A stretch of DNA of 26,751 bases from Methanomassiliicoccales archaeon UBA280 (GCA_002499085.1 DAKD01000013.1:1-26751); one strand, 5' to 3'; counted from the first letter of the stretch, positions 16,340 to 23,390 are shown. The notes: generated by a model from the sequence alone, not told the origin. Made by a program: numbers and translations.

Positions 16340-17166
16340 GAATCCTGGGTTTGCTCGGGCTGCGCGAACTCGCCCAGCTTTTCCATGAGGTCCTTGCGCG
16401 TCTCCCTTATCGTCGGGCGGAACTGCCTTGCCACCTCAAGCTCGTTGAGGTCGACCTCGGCCTTGACCAGGCCCTCGAGGAACGGCTTGCCCCCGGCCTT
16501 GACATTGCCGCGCGGTCCGATTAGCTGGTTGCCGCCCCAGAACGTCATGTTCTGCTCTGTCCCGACAAGGTTGGCATAGGCAATGAAAATCGTGTTCTCG
16601 ATGGCCCTGGCAGGCAGTATCTTCTCGAAATACTCCCTGGTCGTGGACGGGGAAGCTGAGATGCACAGCACGATGTCAGCGCCTTCAAGCGCGTACAGCT
16701 TGGTAATCTCCGGGAAGAAGATGTCGAAGCATATCTCGATGCCCATCCTGCCTACCGGCGTGTCGAAAATGGGCATTTTGTCGCCGCGGGCAAAGTACAG
16801 GTCCTCCTCGAACGGCCCGAAGTTGGCCAGCACCATCTTGCGGTATGTCTCCGGTTCCGAGTCGGGGCTCAGCACCAGGGCGCTGTTGTAGATGACCCCC
16901 TTCCTGTCCGGGTCCAGTTCAGGCATCCCCAGGACCAGCCAGCGGCCGCTCTCCTTGGCCAGGGCATCCAGCTTCCTCACGGAATGTCCGCCCATGTCCT
17001 CGGCAAGTTCCGAATACCTGTCCCTGAGAGTGTAGCCTGTCAGGAACATCTCGGAGAAGGCCAGCACTTCTGAGTCCGTGCTCCGGACTGCCCGCTCGAC
17101 AAGCTCGACATTGTGTGCCTTGTCCCCCAGCCTGGGCTGGACCTGGACCAGCGCGATCTTCGCCAT
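16333..17166 (-). CDS. carbon-nitrogen hydrolase (nitrilase superfamily amidase)
   Basis: 277 residues, a normal length. The catalytic Glu-Lys-Cys set is in place: E39 in AFSEMFLTGY, K110 in YRKMVLANFGPFEE, C146 in GIEICFDIFFPEI. These enzymes cleave amide or nitrile C-N bonds; GIEICFD and the LANFGPFEE block fit the aliphatic amidase/N-carbamoylase side of the family rather than true nitrilases, but the substrate is open. Cytoplasmic, with no signal peptide. AAGGTG lies three bases before the ATG, and A/T-rich words sit at 17176-17195. Its 3' end overlaps the duplicated permease tail on the other strand by seven bases. Confidence 0.9.
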   Translation of the reverse strand: MAKIALVQVQPRLGDKAHNVELVERAVRSTDSEVLAFSEMFLTGYTLRDRYSELAEDMGGHSVRKLDALAKESGRWLVLGMPELDPDRKGVIYNSALVLSPDSEPETYRKMVLANFGPFEEDLYFARGDKMPIFDTPVGRMGIEICFDIFFPEITKLYALEGADIVLCISASPSTTREYFEKILPARAIENTIFIAYANLVGTEQNMTFWGGNQLIGPRGNVKAGGKPFLEGLVKAEVDLNELEVARQFRPTIRETRKDLMEKLGEFAQPEQTQDSQ

Positions 17167-17245
17167 GCACCTTGATACATATTCGTGCTAATATTGGTTT
17201 TGCAGCCCCCAACGCCCCCTTATGCGGTCAAGGACCACCGGAAAG

Positions 17246-17253
17246 TTTTAAAT
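17246..17253 (+). promoter_or_regulatory. TATA box for the cyclophilin gene
   Basis: TTTTAAAT is centred 28 bases before the ATG at 17277. A GAGGAGG word (17254-17260) lies between the box and the start and would suit the alternative in-frame TTG at 17265, so the start is not fully settled. Confidence 0.5.
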
Positions 17254-17276
17254 GAGGAGGCATATTGGCGGTTTCC

Positions 17277-18038
17277 ATGGCCCGAAGGAAAAAGGCCGGG
17301 GAGCTGCGCACCTCGGAAGTGGAGTGCGGCTACTGCGGCGCCATAATCCAGGAGGATGCGTTGAGCTGCCCCAGCTGCGGCAAGACATTCTCCGCCGTGA
17401 AGAAGATATTGACATTCACGGTTGTCATGCTGGTCGTTATAGCAGGCATGTCATACTTCATGTACTCATCCTATTTCGCAAACCCGCAGGAAGCGGCATG
17501 GAACCAGATATCCCCGAACGGCGGAGGCGATACCACGACACCCACCGGAAAGACAATTGTATTCGAGCTCAAGGAATCGGACGCGCCCAACACATGCGCC
17601 AACTTCAGGAAGTATGTCAGCGACGGATTTTTCGACGGACTGATATTCCACAGGGTCATTGACGGCTTCATGATACAGGGCGGCGGATTCACGACCGACC
17701 TCACGCAGAAAACAGCCACATACGACCCCATAGCCCTCGAGATAAGCCCCAACCTGAGGCACATAGACGGCGCAGTGGCAATGGCCAGGACCAACGACCC
17801 CAACAGCGCCACGAGCCAGTTCTATATCTGCGACGGAGCCCAGACCTCGCTGGACGACCAGTACGCCGTGTTCGGGCAAGTGACGCAAGGCATGGAGCAT
17901 GTCCGCGCAATCTCCGCGGTCCAGACAACGTCGGAAGGCGGAATGAACGACGTTCCCGCCACGGACGTCATAATAAAGAGCGCGAGGCTGAGCACGTCCG
18001 GCGGCAAGACATTCGTCACTCTCACAGTCGAGTACTGA
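17277..18038 (+). CDS. membrane-anchored cyclophilin-type peptidyl-prolyl isomerase with N-terminal zinc ribbon
   Basis: 253 residues. Order: a basic start, a zinc ribbon (C17, C20, C31, C34; CxxC-x10-CxxC), one transmembrane helix (about 43-63), then a cyclophilin domain to the C-terminus. Cyclophilins isomerise Xaa-Pro bonds. The hallmarks are present: FHRVIDGFMIQGGGF with the catalytic Arg, GAVAMARTNDPNSATSQFYI, and LDDQYAVFGQV. With positive charges before the helix, the ribbon should be cytoplasmic and the isomerase outside, where it could fold exported proteins; the several secreted enzymes nearby are possible clients (inference). The zinc-ribbon plus helix plus cyclophilin order is not the usual layout of this family. 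The ATG at 17277 is preferred by TATA spacing; TTG at 17265 would add four residues. Confidence 0.9.
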   Translation: MARRKKAGELRTSEVECGYCGAIIQEDALSCPSCGKTFSAVKKILTFTVVMLVVIAGMSYFMYSSYFANPQEAAWNQISPNGGGDTTTPTGKTIVFELKESDAPNTCANFRKYVSDGFFDGLIFHRVIDGFMIQGGGFTTDLTQKTATYDPIALEISPNLRHIDGAVAMARTNDPNSATSQFYICDGAQTSLDDQYAVFGQVTQGMEHVRAISAVQTTSEGGMNDVPATDVIIKSARLSTSGGKTFVTLTVEY

Positions 18039-18052
18039 AAACAACGATTCTT

Positions 18053-18373
18053 TCAGTTCTCCGATTCTTCGGCCTCAGCCGTTTCCGCAGCCGTTTTTGC
18101 CATCCTGACGCTGCCCATGACCACGAAGACCATGCCTGCGACTGCCAGGGCGAGCCCGAAATACACGAAGAACGCGTCCCCCGACGTCTCAGTGAGCCTG
18201 GGCACAACCACGCTCGCGGCCCCGATCATCATCAGGGCGTATCCGAAGTAGTAAAAGCCGTTGCGCCTGACGTCAACGATACTGCACTCGGCCCCGCAGT
18301 AAATGCATCTGTCCCCCTCCATCCGGCTCTTGATGTATGCCTTCCGGCATTTTGAGCAGTGCTTGTACCTCAT
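18053..18373 (-). CDS. small zinc-ribbon protein with two transmembrane helices
   Basis: 106 residues. An N-terminal zinc ribbon (C6, C9, C23, C26, with an extra C30) is followed by two hydrophobic helices (about 40-58 and 68-92) and an acidic tail rich in Ala and Glu. No enzyme motif is seen. It converges on the cyclophilin gene with a 14-base gap; both are zinc-ribbon membrane proteins. A TATA-like ATTTATCC about 24 bases upstream would give a leaderless mRNA, but a short upstream ORF ends in an ATGA overlap with this start, so it may instead be second in a small operon. Confidence 0.75.
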   Translation of the reverse strand: MRYKHCSKCRKAYIKSRMEGDRCIYCGAECSIVDVRRNGFYYFGYALMMIGAASVVVPRLTETSGDAFFVYFGLALAVAGMVFVVMGSVRMAKTAAETAEAEESEN

Positions 18374-18480
18374 GCCCCTTCATAGGCATCCCGGATAAAT
18401 CGGTTTGCTTCATTCTCTATCCCAAGTCCTTCGGTCGGGATCTGACTCAATTCGGACATTGGGACGGTTTTAGTCTCCAT
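18370..18480 (-). CDS. possible 36-residue leader peptide upstream of zinc-ribbon protein
   Basis: Reads METKTVPMSE, ending in AYEGA. Its TGA stop overlaps the next ATG as ATGA. AGGAG lies about seven bases before the ATG, and a TATA-like AATAAAAG (about 18514-18521) lies about 38 bases upstream, so all the parts of a small gene are there. However, most of it is made of the dispersed repeat that also occurs at 11981-12011, so it may simply be an open frame across repeat DNA. No homologue known to me. Confidence 0.25.
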   Translation of the reverse strand: METKTVPMSELSQIPTEGLGIENEANRFIRDAYEGA

Positions 18481-18506
18481 CCTAGGCTCCTTTGGGACGT
18501 TGGGGC
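18411..18506. repeat. dispersed palindromic repeat, copy 2 plus degenerate copy 3
   Basis: 18414-18434 and 18451-18465 match the two halves of the repeat at 11981-12011, with a 21-base insertion between TTCGG words. 18474-18504 is a third, more diverged version directly next to it (TCTCCATCCTAGG against TCTCTATCCCAAG, then GGGACGTTGGGG against GGACATTGGGAC). On the minus strand the copies differ by multiples of three bases, so one reading frame is kept across them. Confidence 0.65.
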
Positions 18507-18632
18507 CGCCCAGCCTTTTATTCCATCCGAGGGTATCATGGCCGACATCGTGGGATATCCTCGGGAATCCCCTCACAACGCTTATAACCCCAATGGCGGA
18601 TTACCATTTAGGAAAGCCTAGGAGGATGAAGG

Positions 18633-19370
18633 ATGAAGGACTCGGCAAAGCTGTTGAACTTCAACGTGAACCGCGAACTCAAGTTCAGCGTGTTCAGGCA
18701 GGTGGATTTTGATGCCAGGAGAGAGCTCTCCTTCAACCTAAACAGGGGGCTGAGCTTCAAAAGCCAGCGCGACCTGGGCTTCGGCAAGCGCGGCGTGATA
18801 TTCAGGGGATATGTATGCCCTGCCTGCAGAGCGCCGGTGGCCAAGGACGCCCCCATGTGCGACGAGTGCGGCGTGAAGTTCGAGCAGCAGTCGAAACCGG
18901 CAAGCAAGCCCAAGGTACCCAAGACGCAGAAGGCCATGCCTTCCGCAAGGAAGCCCAACATACCGAAGGCCAAGCCATCCCCAACGAAGCCTGCCCCGCA
19001 GAGGCGCAGCACGTTCGAGTGCCCAGTCTGCAGCAAGATTCTCTATGTCGGCGTGGGGATATGTCCGGGCTGCTCCACAAGATTTACCACGGACGCGCCC
19101 CCGCCGTATCAGACGCCGGCCGCCGGAGCGTCATCGCAATCCAGAACCACCGAGAGGCAGGCACCGCAGCCAGGGATCCCGACGACCCGGCCATGCGCGA
19201 ACTGCGGTTTCGGAATACCGCCGCAGGACAGGTTCTGCCCCAGGTGCGGCACCCCCAAGCAGGCCCAGCCCGACAGGACAACAGTCAGCTGGGACGAGTA
19301 CATGGGCACGGGCAGGGACGACGGAATAGTATCATGGGATGAATATTCGGGCAGAGAGAAAGGAGGATGA
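18633..19370 (+). CDS. triple zinc-ribbon protein with N-terminal octapeptide repeat; flotillin-operon partner
   Basis: 245 residues, no recognised family. Residues 10-50 are a perfect eight-residue repeat, F-x3-R-x-(L/V)-x, with Phe at 10, 18, 26, 34, 42, 50, Arg at 14, 22, 30, 38, 46 and Leu/Val at 16, 24, 32, 40, 48. Three zinc ribbons of identical spacing follow, each CxxC-x10-CxxC: C62/65/76/79, C130/133/144/147, C188/191/202/205, joined by Lys-, Pro- and Ala-rich linkers. The C-terminus has VSWDEY twice (218 and 233). There is no transmembrane helix. AGGAGG precedes the start, and the stop lies three bases before the NfeD-like gene, which is followed after one base by flotillin: a tight operon. 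A soluble scaffold recruited to flotillin domains is a reasonable guess, no more. Confidence 0.85.
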   Translation: MKDSAKLLNFNVNRELKFSVFRQVDFDARRELSFNLNRGLSFKSQRDLGFGKRGVIFRGYVCPACRAPVAKDAPMCDECGVKFEQQSKPASKPKVPKTQKAMPSARKPNIPKAKPSPTKPAPQRRSTFECPVCSKILYVGVGICPGCSTRFTTDAPPPYQTPAAGASSQSRTTERQAPQPGIPTTRPCANCGFGIPPQDRFCPRCGTPKQAQPDRTTVSWDEYMGTGRDDGIVSWDEYSGREKGG

Positions 19371-19373
19371 AGG

Positions 19374-19919
19374 ATGATATACCTGATAATAGCGATAGTG
19401 TGCGGGCTGCTGCTTATAGCGATGGCAGCCATGGGCGGACTCGGGGACTCGGACCTGGACATGGTCGGGGACGTCGACGCTGACATAGGCCACGGCGACT
19501 TCGGCGGGACAGGCATAAGCCCGCTGAGCATACCCATACTGCTGATATTCGGCACCATGTTCGGCTGCACCGGAGGAATACTCGAAGCCATTGACTGGGA
19601 CCCGACTCAGACCCTGGTCATTGCAATCGCAGTGAGCGCGATAGTCACGGCCGTGACATTCGCCGTCATGGTCAAGGTGTTCGTCAAGAACCAGGGCAGC
19701 ACCGCAGTCGGCCTTTCCGACCTGGTCGGTCTGTCAGGCATAGCGACGATAAGGATCACACAGAAGGAGCCGGGCCAGATTGTCGTGGCAACCGAGGCAA
19801 GGGGCCGCGTGACTGCGCCCGCGATAGCGAAAGAGGAGATACCGACGAACTCGCAGATCAAAGTGATCAAGGTGGTGGGCGACTCGGTGTTCGTAGAGAA
19901 GATAAACGGAGGTAAATAA
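19374..19919 (+). CDS. NfeD-like membrane protein (flotillin partner)
   Basis: 181 residues. A hydrophobic N-terminal helix (2-20), an acidic Gly/Asp-rich loop (GDSDLDMVGDVDADIGHGD), two more helices (about 50-68 and 78-103) and a C-terminal OB-fold domain (about 110-178) beginning VGLSDLVGLSGIATIRI, the usual start of an NfeD C-terminal domain (G-x-a-x-t-x-l-x-p-x-G). The short, protease-free NfeD proteins are commonly encoded next to SPFH proteins and interact with them through the OB domain. GGAGG precedes the ATG; flotillin starts one base after the stop. Confidence 0.85.
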   Translation: MIYLIIAIVCGLLLIAMAAMGGLGDSDLDMVGDVDADIGHGDFGGTGISPLSIPILLIFGTMFGCTGGILEAIDWDPTQTLVIAIAVSAIVTAVTFAVMVKVFVKNQGSTAVGLSDLVGLSGIATIRITQKEPGQIVVATEARGRVTAPAIAKEEIPTNSQIKVIKVVGDSVFVEKINGGK

Positions 19920-19920
19920 C

Positions 19921-21333
19921 ATGTGGGAAATAATACTGCTGGCAGTAATAGCGGTGGCAGTGATAATCGCGCTTGTGGTGCTGTACGCATCCAGGTACAA
20001 GAAGGTGCCGCCGGACAAGGCCATGGTAGTGTACGGAAAGAGGGGGTTCACCGTCATCACGGGCGGGGCCAAGTTCATAGTGCCGATAATCGAATCGTAC
20101 GAGTATCTGCCCCTGGACGTCAGAACGCTGGACATCAACGTGACAGACATTGTCACGGACGTGACAAGGAGCGGCGCCAAGGTCAACATCAAGTCAGTCG
20201 CCCAGGTCAAGATCTCGGGGGACAAGCGCGTGCTGAACACGGCCGCGGAGCATCTGCTTCACAAGACCGACGCCGCAATCAACGAGATTGCCATGAAGAC
20301 GCTGGAAGGCCATGTGAGAGGCGTGTGCGCCACCCTGACCATAGAGGAAATCAACTCGGACAGGGACACGATCTCCGCCAGGATCCAGAACATGGCCGGA
20401 AACGACCTCATGAACATGGGCATCGCGATAAGGTCTTTCGTCATCAGGGACCTGGAAGATAACTATGGCTACCTGGACGCTCTCGGCATCAAGAAGACCG
20501 AGGAAGTCAAGAGAGACGCAAGGGTCGGCAAGGCCATAGCCAACAGGGAAGCGACCATCCAGGAGGCGAAAGCCGCCCAGGAGGGAGAGCAGGCCAATGC
20601 CGAGGCAGAAGCCCAAGTCGCGGTCTATCACAGGGACAGGGACATCACCCGCCAGAAAGCCGAAGCGGAAGTCGAGAAGGAGCGCGCGAACCGCGAGATC
20701 TCCTTCGCGATCCAGGACGCGCGCAGGAAGCAGGAGCTGGTGGTCGAGGAGAGGACCATAGACATACGCGACAAGGAGAAGAGCGTCGAGGTCCAGCGGC
20801 AGGAAGTGCTCAGGCGCGAGCAGGAGCAGAAGGCAGTCCAGGTCGTGCCGGCGAAAGCCAAGGCAGACTCGGTCGTCGCCGAAGCCGAGGGAGAGCGGCA
20901 GAGAATGCTGCTCATAGCCGAAGGCGAGAAGCAGAAGCTCACACTCGTGGCAGACGGCCAGGCAGAGAAGATACGCAAGGAGGGAACTGCCGAAGCGGAC
21001 ATAATCAGGCTCAAGGGGCTTGCGGAAGCCGAAGCCATACGCGCCAAGGGGCTTGCGGAGGCAGAGGCCATGGAGAAGAAGGCCCTGGCCTGGGAGATGT
21101 ACGGAAAAGCGGCTCTCACCCAGCTCATAGTCGAGCAGCTCCCGGCGATAGTCGGCGAGGCCTCGAAGTCGCTGCAGAACACGGAGAAGATAATAGTCAT
21201 GGGCGAGGGCGGCCCCTCCAAGCTGGTCGGCAGCGTCGTGGACATAGCGGCCCAGGCGCCGGCGCTGGTGAAGAGCCTCACTGGCATGGACATAGGCGAG
21301 CTGATACAGAAGACCAAGGAACTGATCAAGTAA
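19921..21333 (+). CDS. flotillin-like SPFH-domain protein
   Basis: 470 residues. N-terminal membrane helix (3-24), SPFH/band-7 domain (about 26-200, VPPDKAMVVYGKRGFTVITG onward), then a long Ala/Glu-rich coiled coil (about 195-410) and a flotillin-type C-terminus. Flotillins oligomerise through the coiled coil and organise membrane microdomains. Within the coil there is an 11-residue repeat near 357-389 (KEGTAEADIIR, LKGLAEAEAIR, AKGLAEAEAME), visible in DNA as the same 15 bases at 21012 and 21045. The NfeD-like gene ends one base upstream and AAACGGAGG precedes the ATG, so the two are coupled. A hairpin and T-tract follow the stop. Confidence 0.93.
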   Translation: MWEIILLAVIAVAVIIALVVLYASRYKKVPPDKAMVVYGKRGFTVITGGAKFIVPIIESYEYLPLDVRTLDINVTDIVTDVTRSGAKVNIKSVAQVKISGDKRVLNTAAEHLLHKTDAAINEIAMKTLEGHVRGVCATLTIEEINSDRDTISARIQNMAGNDLMNMGIAIRSFVIRDLEDNYGYLDALGIKKTEEVKRDARVGKAIANREATIQEAKAAQEGEQANAEAEAQVAVYHRDRDITRQKAEAEVEKERANREISFAIQDARRKQELVVEERTIDIRDKEKSVEVQRQEVLRREQEQKAVQVVPAKAKADSVVAEAEGERQRMLLIAEGEKQKLTLVADGQAEKIRKEGTAEADIIRLKGLAEAEAIRAKGLAEAEAMEKKALAWEMYGKAALTQLIVEQLPAIVGEASKSLQNTEKIIVMGEGGPSKLVGSVVDIAAQAPALVKSLTGMDIGELIQKTKELIK

Positions 21334-21381
21334 TCCGCGGGCCAACAGTCCCGATTCAGCAGGATTCGATACCGCCAAAAA

Positions 21382-21430
21382 TGCCCGCTCCGGAAGGGGC
21401 GGGCAAACCTTCAATTTTTTAATTTTTTTT
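21382..21430 (+). terminator. hairpin plus T-tract after the flotillin operon
   Basis: A 10-bp stem (21382-21391 with 21396-21405, one G-T wobble) closes a GGAA tetraloop of the GNRA type and is followed by two T-runs at 21415-21420 and 21423-21430. Archaea normally terminate at T-runs; a strong hairpin in front looks like a bacterial intrinsic terminator. It separates flotillin from the convergent RsgA gene. Confidence 0.7.
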
Positions 21431-22496
21431 ATCTACCGGTATCCTCGAACTTCTTCCTCCGCTTTGCCGCGACCAGATTTTCCTGGCGTATGCGGCTCCT
21501 GTACTGCTTGGCCACGCCCAAAATCCTCAACTCGGCCTGCAACTTCAGGTAGCTGTCGAACCTCTCCCTCGGTAAGGTTCCGCAGGCGATGGCCTCCTTT
21601 ATCGCGCATCCGGGTTCGGTAATGTGCTGGCAATTCCTGAATTTGCACTGGGTGATTATTAGCTCAATATCGCAGAACTCGGTTGCTATGAGGGATTCGT
21701 CGCCTGTTATCCCGAAGCTCCTTATTCCCGGATTGTCGATGAGCATGCCGCCGCCAGGCAGTATGACAAGCTCGCGCCATGTCGTGGTGTGCCTTCCCTT
21801 CGAGTCGGATTCCCTGACCTCTCCCACCGCAAGAAGCTCCTCTCCGAGAAGCGAGTTGATGATTGTGGATTTTCCCACGCCTGACGGCCCGATCAGAGAG
21901 CCTGTGATGCCCGGCCCCAGGAATTTCCTTATTTCCCCGATGCCCTCGCCTGTTGTTCCGCTCACTTTCAGTATCGGCAGGTCCTTGGCGACCTTTCTGG
22001 CAGCCGCTTCGGCAGCCGTTACATCGCCGCAGAGATCTATCTTGTTCAGGACCACCGCTGTCCGGGCGCCCGTGACATTTGCCTGCGCCAGGAACCTCAG
22101 GAGATTGCTGCCGTTCACTTCGGTGTCCAGGCCTATGACCACGAATAGCACATCCAGGTTTGCGCTTATCACCTGGTCGCCCAGATAGCCGCCCTTGTTG
22201 AAGTCGGCCCTGAGAAGCTGCGTCCGCCTCGGAAGCACAGCCCGTATCTGCATCAGCCCTGTATCGGCATTGCCCTTCACGGCCACCCAGTCCCCGACAG
22301 CCGGGTAATCCGTCCCCTGGGCGCACTCGTACCTCATCCTTCCGGTGACCTTGCCTTTGAGCTCCCCGATCTCGCTCAGTGCCGTGAAGAGATTGGCCTG
22401 CCTGGAGGTGATGCGGGCCGGTATGAAGCCGGCCTCGCCGTACTTCGCGAATGCCTCTGCGAAAGATGTGTTCCATCCCAGATTTTTCAGGTCCAT
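21429..22496 (-). CDS. rsgA: RsgA/YjeQ circularly permuted ribosome-assembly GTPase
   Basis: 355 residues. An N-terminal OB-type domain (about 45-100) is followed by a GTPase with permuted motifs: G4 VLNKIDL first, then G1 GPSGVGKST, a RHTTTW switch and G3 DNPGIRSFG. The zinc-binding end is seen as CKFRNCQHITEPGCAIKEA. RsgA helps mature the 30S subunit in bacteria by releasing late assembly factors; it is widespread in bacteria but patchy in archaea, so transfer from bacteria is plausible (inference). The start at 22496 (MDLKNLGW) is typical for the family and lies 30 bases after a TATA box; an in-frame ATG at 22517 sits almost on that box. It converges on the flotillin operon. Confidence 0.93.
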   Translation of the reverse strand: MDLKNLGWNTSFAEAFAKYGEAGFIPARITSRQANLFTALSEIGELKGKVTGRMRYECAQGTDYPAVGDWVAVKGNADTGLMQIRAVLPRRTQLLRADFNKGGYLGDQVISANLDVLFVVIGLDTEVNGSNLLRFLAQANVTGARTAVVLNKIDLCGDVTAAEAAARKVAKDLPILKVSGTTGEGIGEIRKFLGPGITGSLIGPSGVGKSTIINSLLGEELLAVGEVRESDSKGRHTTTWRELVILPGGGMLIDNPGIRSFGITGDESLIATEFCDIELIITQCKFRNCQHITEPGCAIKEAIACGTLPRERFDSYLKLQAELRILGVAKQYRSRIRQENLVAAKRRKKFEDTGR

Positions 22497-22520
22497 GCGG
22501 GGACGACAGGCGAACAACGA

Positions 22521-22530
22521 TATATTATTT
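22521..22530 (-). promoter_or_regulatory. TATA box for rsgA
   Basis: AAATAATATA on the minus strand is centred 30 bases before the ATG at 22496. The surrounding 22520-22560 is very A/T-rich and includes the palindrome TTAATTATATAATTA. Confidence 0.6.
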
Positions 22531-22564
22531 TCGCTTAATTATATAATTAGAAAAATTAAAGTTT

Positions 22565-22729
22565 TCACTGGGAATTGTTGCGGAGAAGCGCATTGCACAG
22601 TTTTTCCTCGGATTCCACCATCATAGGGCTGCCTCCTGCTGAAGTCCCACAGTCCCCGCAAATATATAATTTTTCGCGCCGCGGTTCAGCATAAGGTGGC
22701 AACAGCCATGCGTCGTCATCCGCATCCAT
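22565..22729 (-). CDS. possible 54-residue protein between rsgA and the coiled-coil gene
   Basis: Begins MDADDDAWLLPPYAEPRREK and has one CGDC pair and a later Cys, so it is only half of a zinc-knuckle pattern. It starts 14 bases after the stop of the upstream gene, with no clear ribosome binding site. A TATA-like AATTATATATTT (22663-22674) lies inside it, and GGAGG precedes an internal ATG pair, so the region could instead be rsgA leader DNA. Weakly supported. Confidence 0.25.
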   Translation of the reverse strand: MDADDDAWLLPPYAEPRREKLYICGDCGTSAGGSPMMVESEEKLCNALLRNNSQ

Positions 22730-22743
22730 GAGGCGCGCTGGGC

Positions 22744-23316
22744 CTAAGCCCGGCTCCCCGGCCCGATGTGCCAGTTCCTTATGGCCTCGTAAACCGTGCC
22801 GTCGTCGAACGACCTCTTCAGCTGCCTCAGGTAATCCAGCGAGAATCTCGCAGCCATCTCCTCGGGCGTCCTGGTGTAGATATGCGGGCCCGTGCTCATC
22901 CACTTGTACCCGGCCCAGTAGTAAAGTTCCGGACTGCCGTCGCTCTCCCTGAGATATGTCCTGGACCAGTTGCACTCGCCTCCGGCCAAAGGCCTGTGGG
23001 CCCATCTCCAGCCGTTGATGAACAGCCCCTTGCTGTAGATCTCCGGGCCTGTATTCCACAGCGCGGCGAAATGTTCGCCCAGTTCCCTGTCCTTTCTCAG
23101 GCCGTCTATTCCGCGGAATATCTGCCTGGCAAGGTCGAGCTTCTCGGCCTTCGCCCCATCCTCCCGGGACCTTGCCTCCTCAAGAAGCGCGCTCTCCAGC
23201 CTTGCCTTCTCTGCCAGTGCGAGCCTGCGTTCGTTTTGCCTCTTCTTCTCCTCGCTCAGCGCCCCGAGCAGTCCCTGCCTGAAGGCCGAGGTTTCATCTA
23301 ATGTTTCGTGGGCCAT
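22744..23316 (-). CDS. uncharacterised protein with N-terminal coiled coil
   Basis: 190 residues, not recognised. Residues 20-70 are charged and Ala/Glu/Arg-rich with heptad-like spacing, probably a coiled coil. The second half is a compact aromatic-rich domain: ELGEHFAALWNTGPEIYSKG, NGWRWAHRPLAGGECNWSRT, YYWAGYKWMSTGPHIYTRT, and an end with LDYLRQLKRSF. Many Trp and Tyr residues suggest a ligand- or peptide-binding fold, but I see no catalytic motif. No signal peptide or membrane helix. An A/T-rich word AAAAATATTA (minus strand, 23351-23360) about 39 bases upstream can serve as promoter. Divergent from the HTH-CBS gene. Confidence 0.7.
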   Translation of the reverse strand: MAHETLDETSAFRQGLLGALSEEKKRQNERRLALAEKARLESALLEEARSREDGAKAEKLDLARQIFRGIDGLRKDRELGEHFAALWNTGPEIYSKGLFINGWRWAHRPLAGGECNWSRTYLRESDGSPELYYWAGYKWMSTGPHIYTRTPEEMAARFSLDYLRQLKRSFDDGTVYEAIRNWHIGPGSRA

Positions 23317-23382
23317 GTTATCACGCTCACTGCATCCCGATGCCCGGACATAATATTTTTCGATTAAATTATTCTCAACAGG

Positions 23383-23390
23383 AATATTTA
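23383..23390 (+). promoter_or_regulatory. TATA box for the HTH-CBS regulator
   Basis: AATATTTA is centred about 30 bases before the ATG at 23417, indicating a leaderless transcript. The 100-base gap to the divergent coiled-coil gene is a natural place for the regulator to bind its own promoter, though I see no clear operator palindrome. Confidence 0.55.

Noticed and set aside
20194..21414. 406-codon minus-strand ORF opposite flotillin
   Set aside because: Leu-rich mirror of the coiled-coil region; explained by the Ala/Glu-rich codons on the real strand.
22565..23059. 164-codon minus-strand ORF overlapping the coiled-coil gene
   Set aside because: Most of it is an out-of-frame shadow; only its last 54 codons fall outside the known gene and these are listed separately at low confidence.
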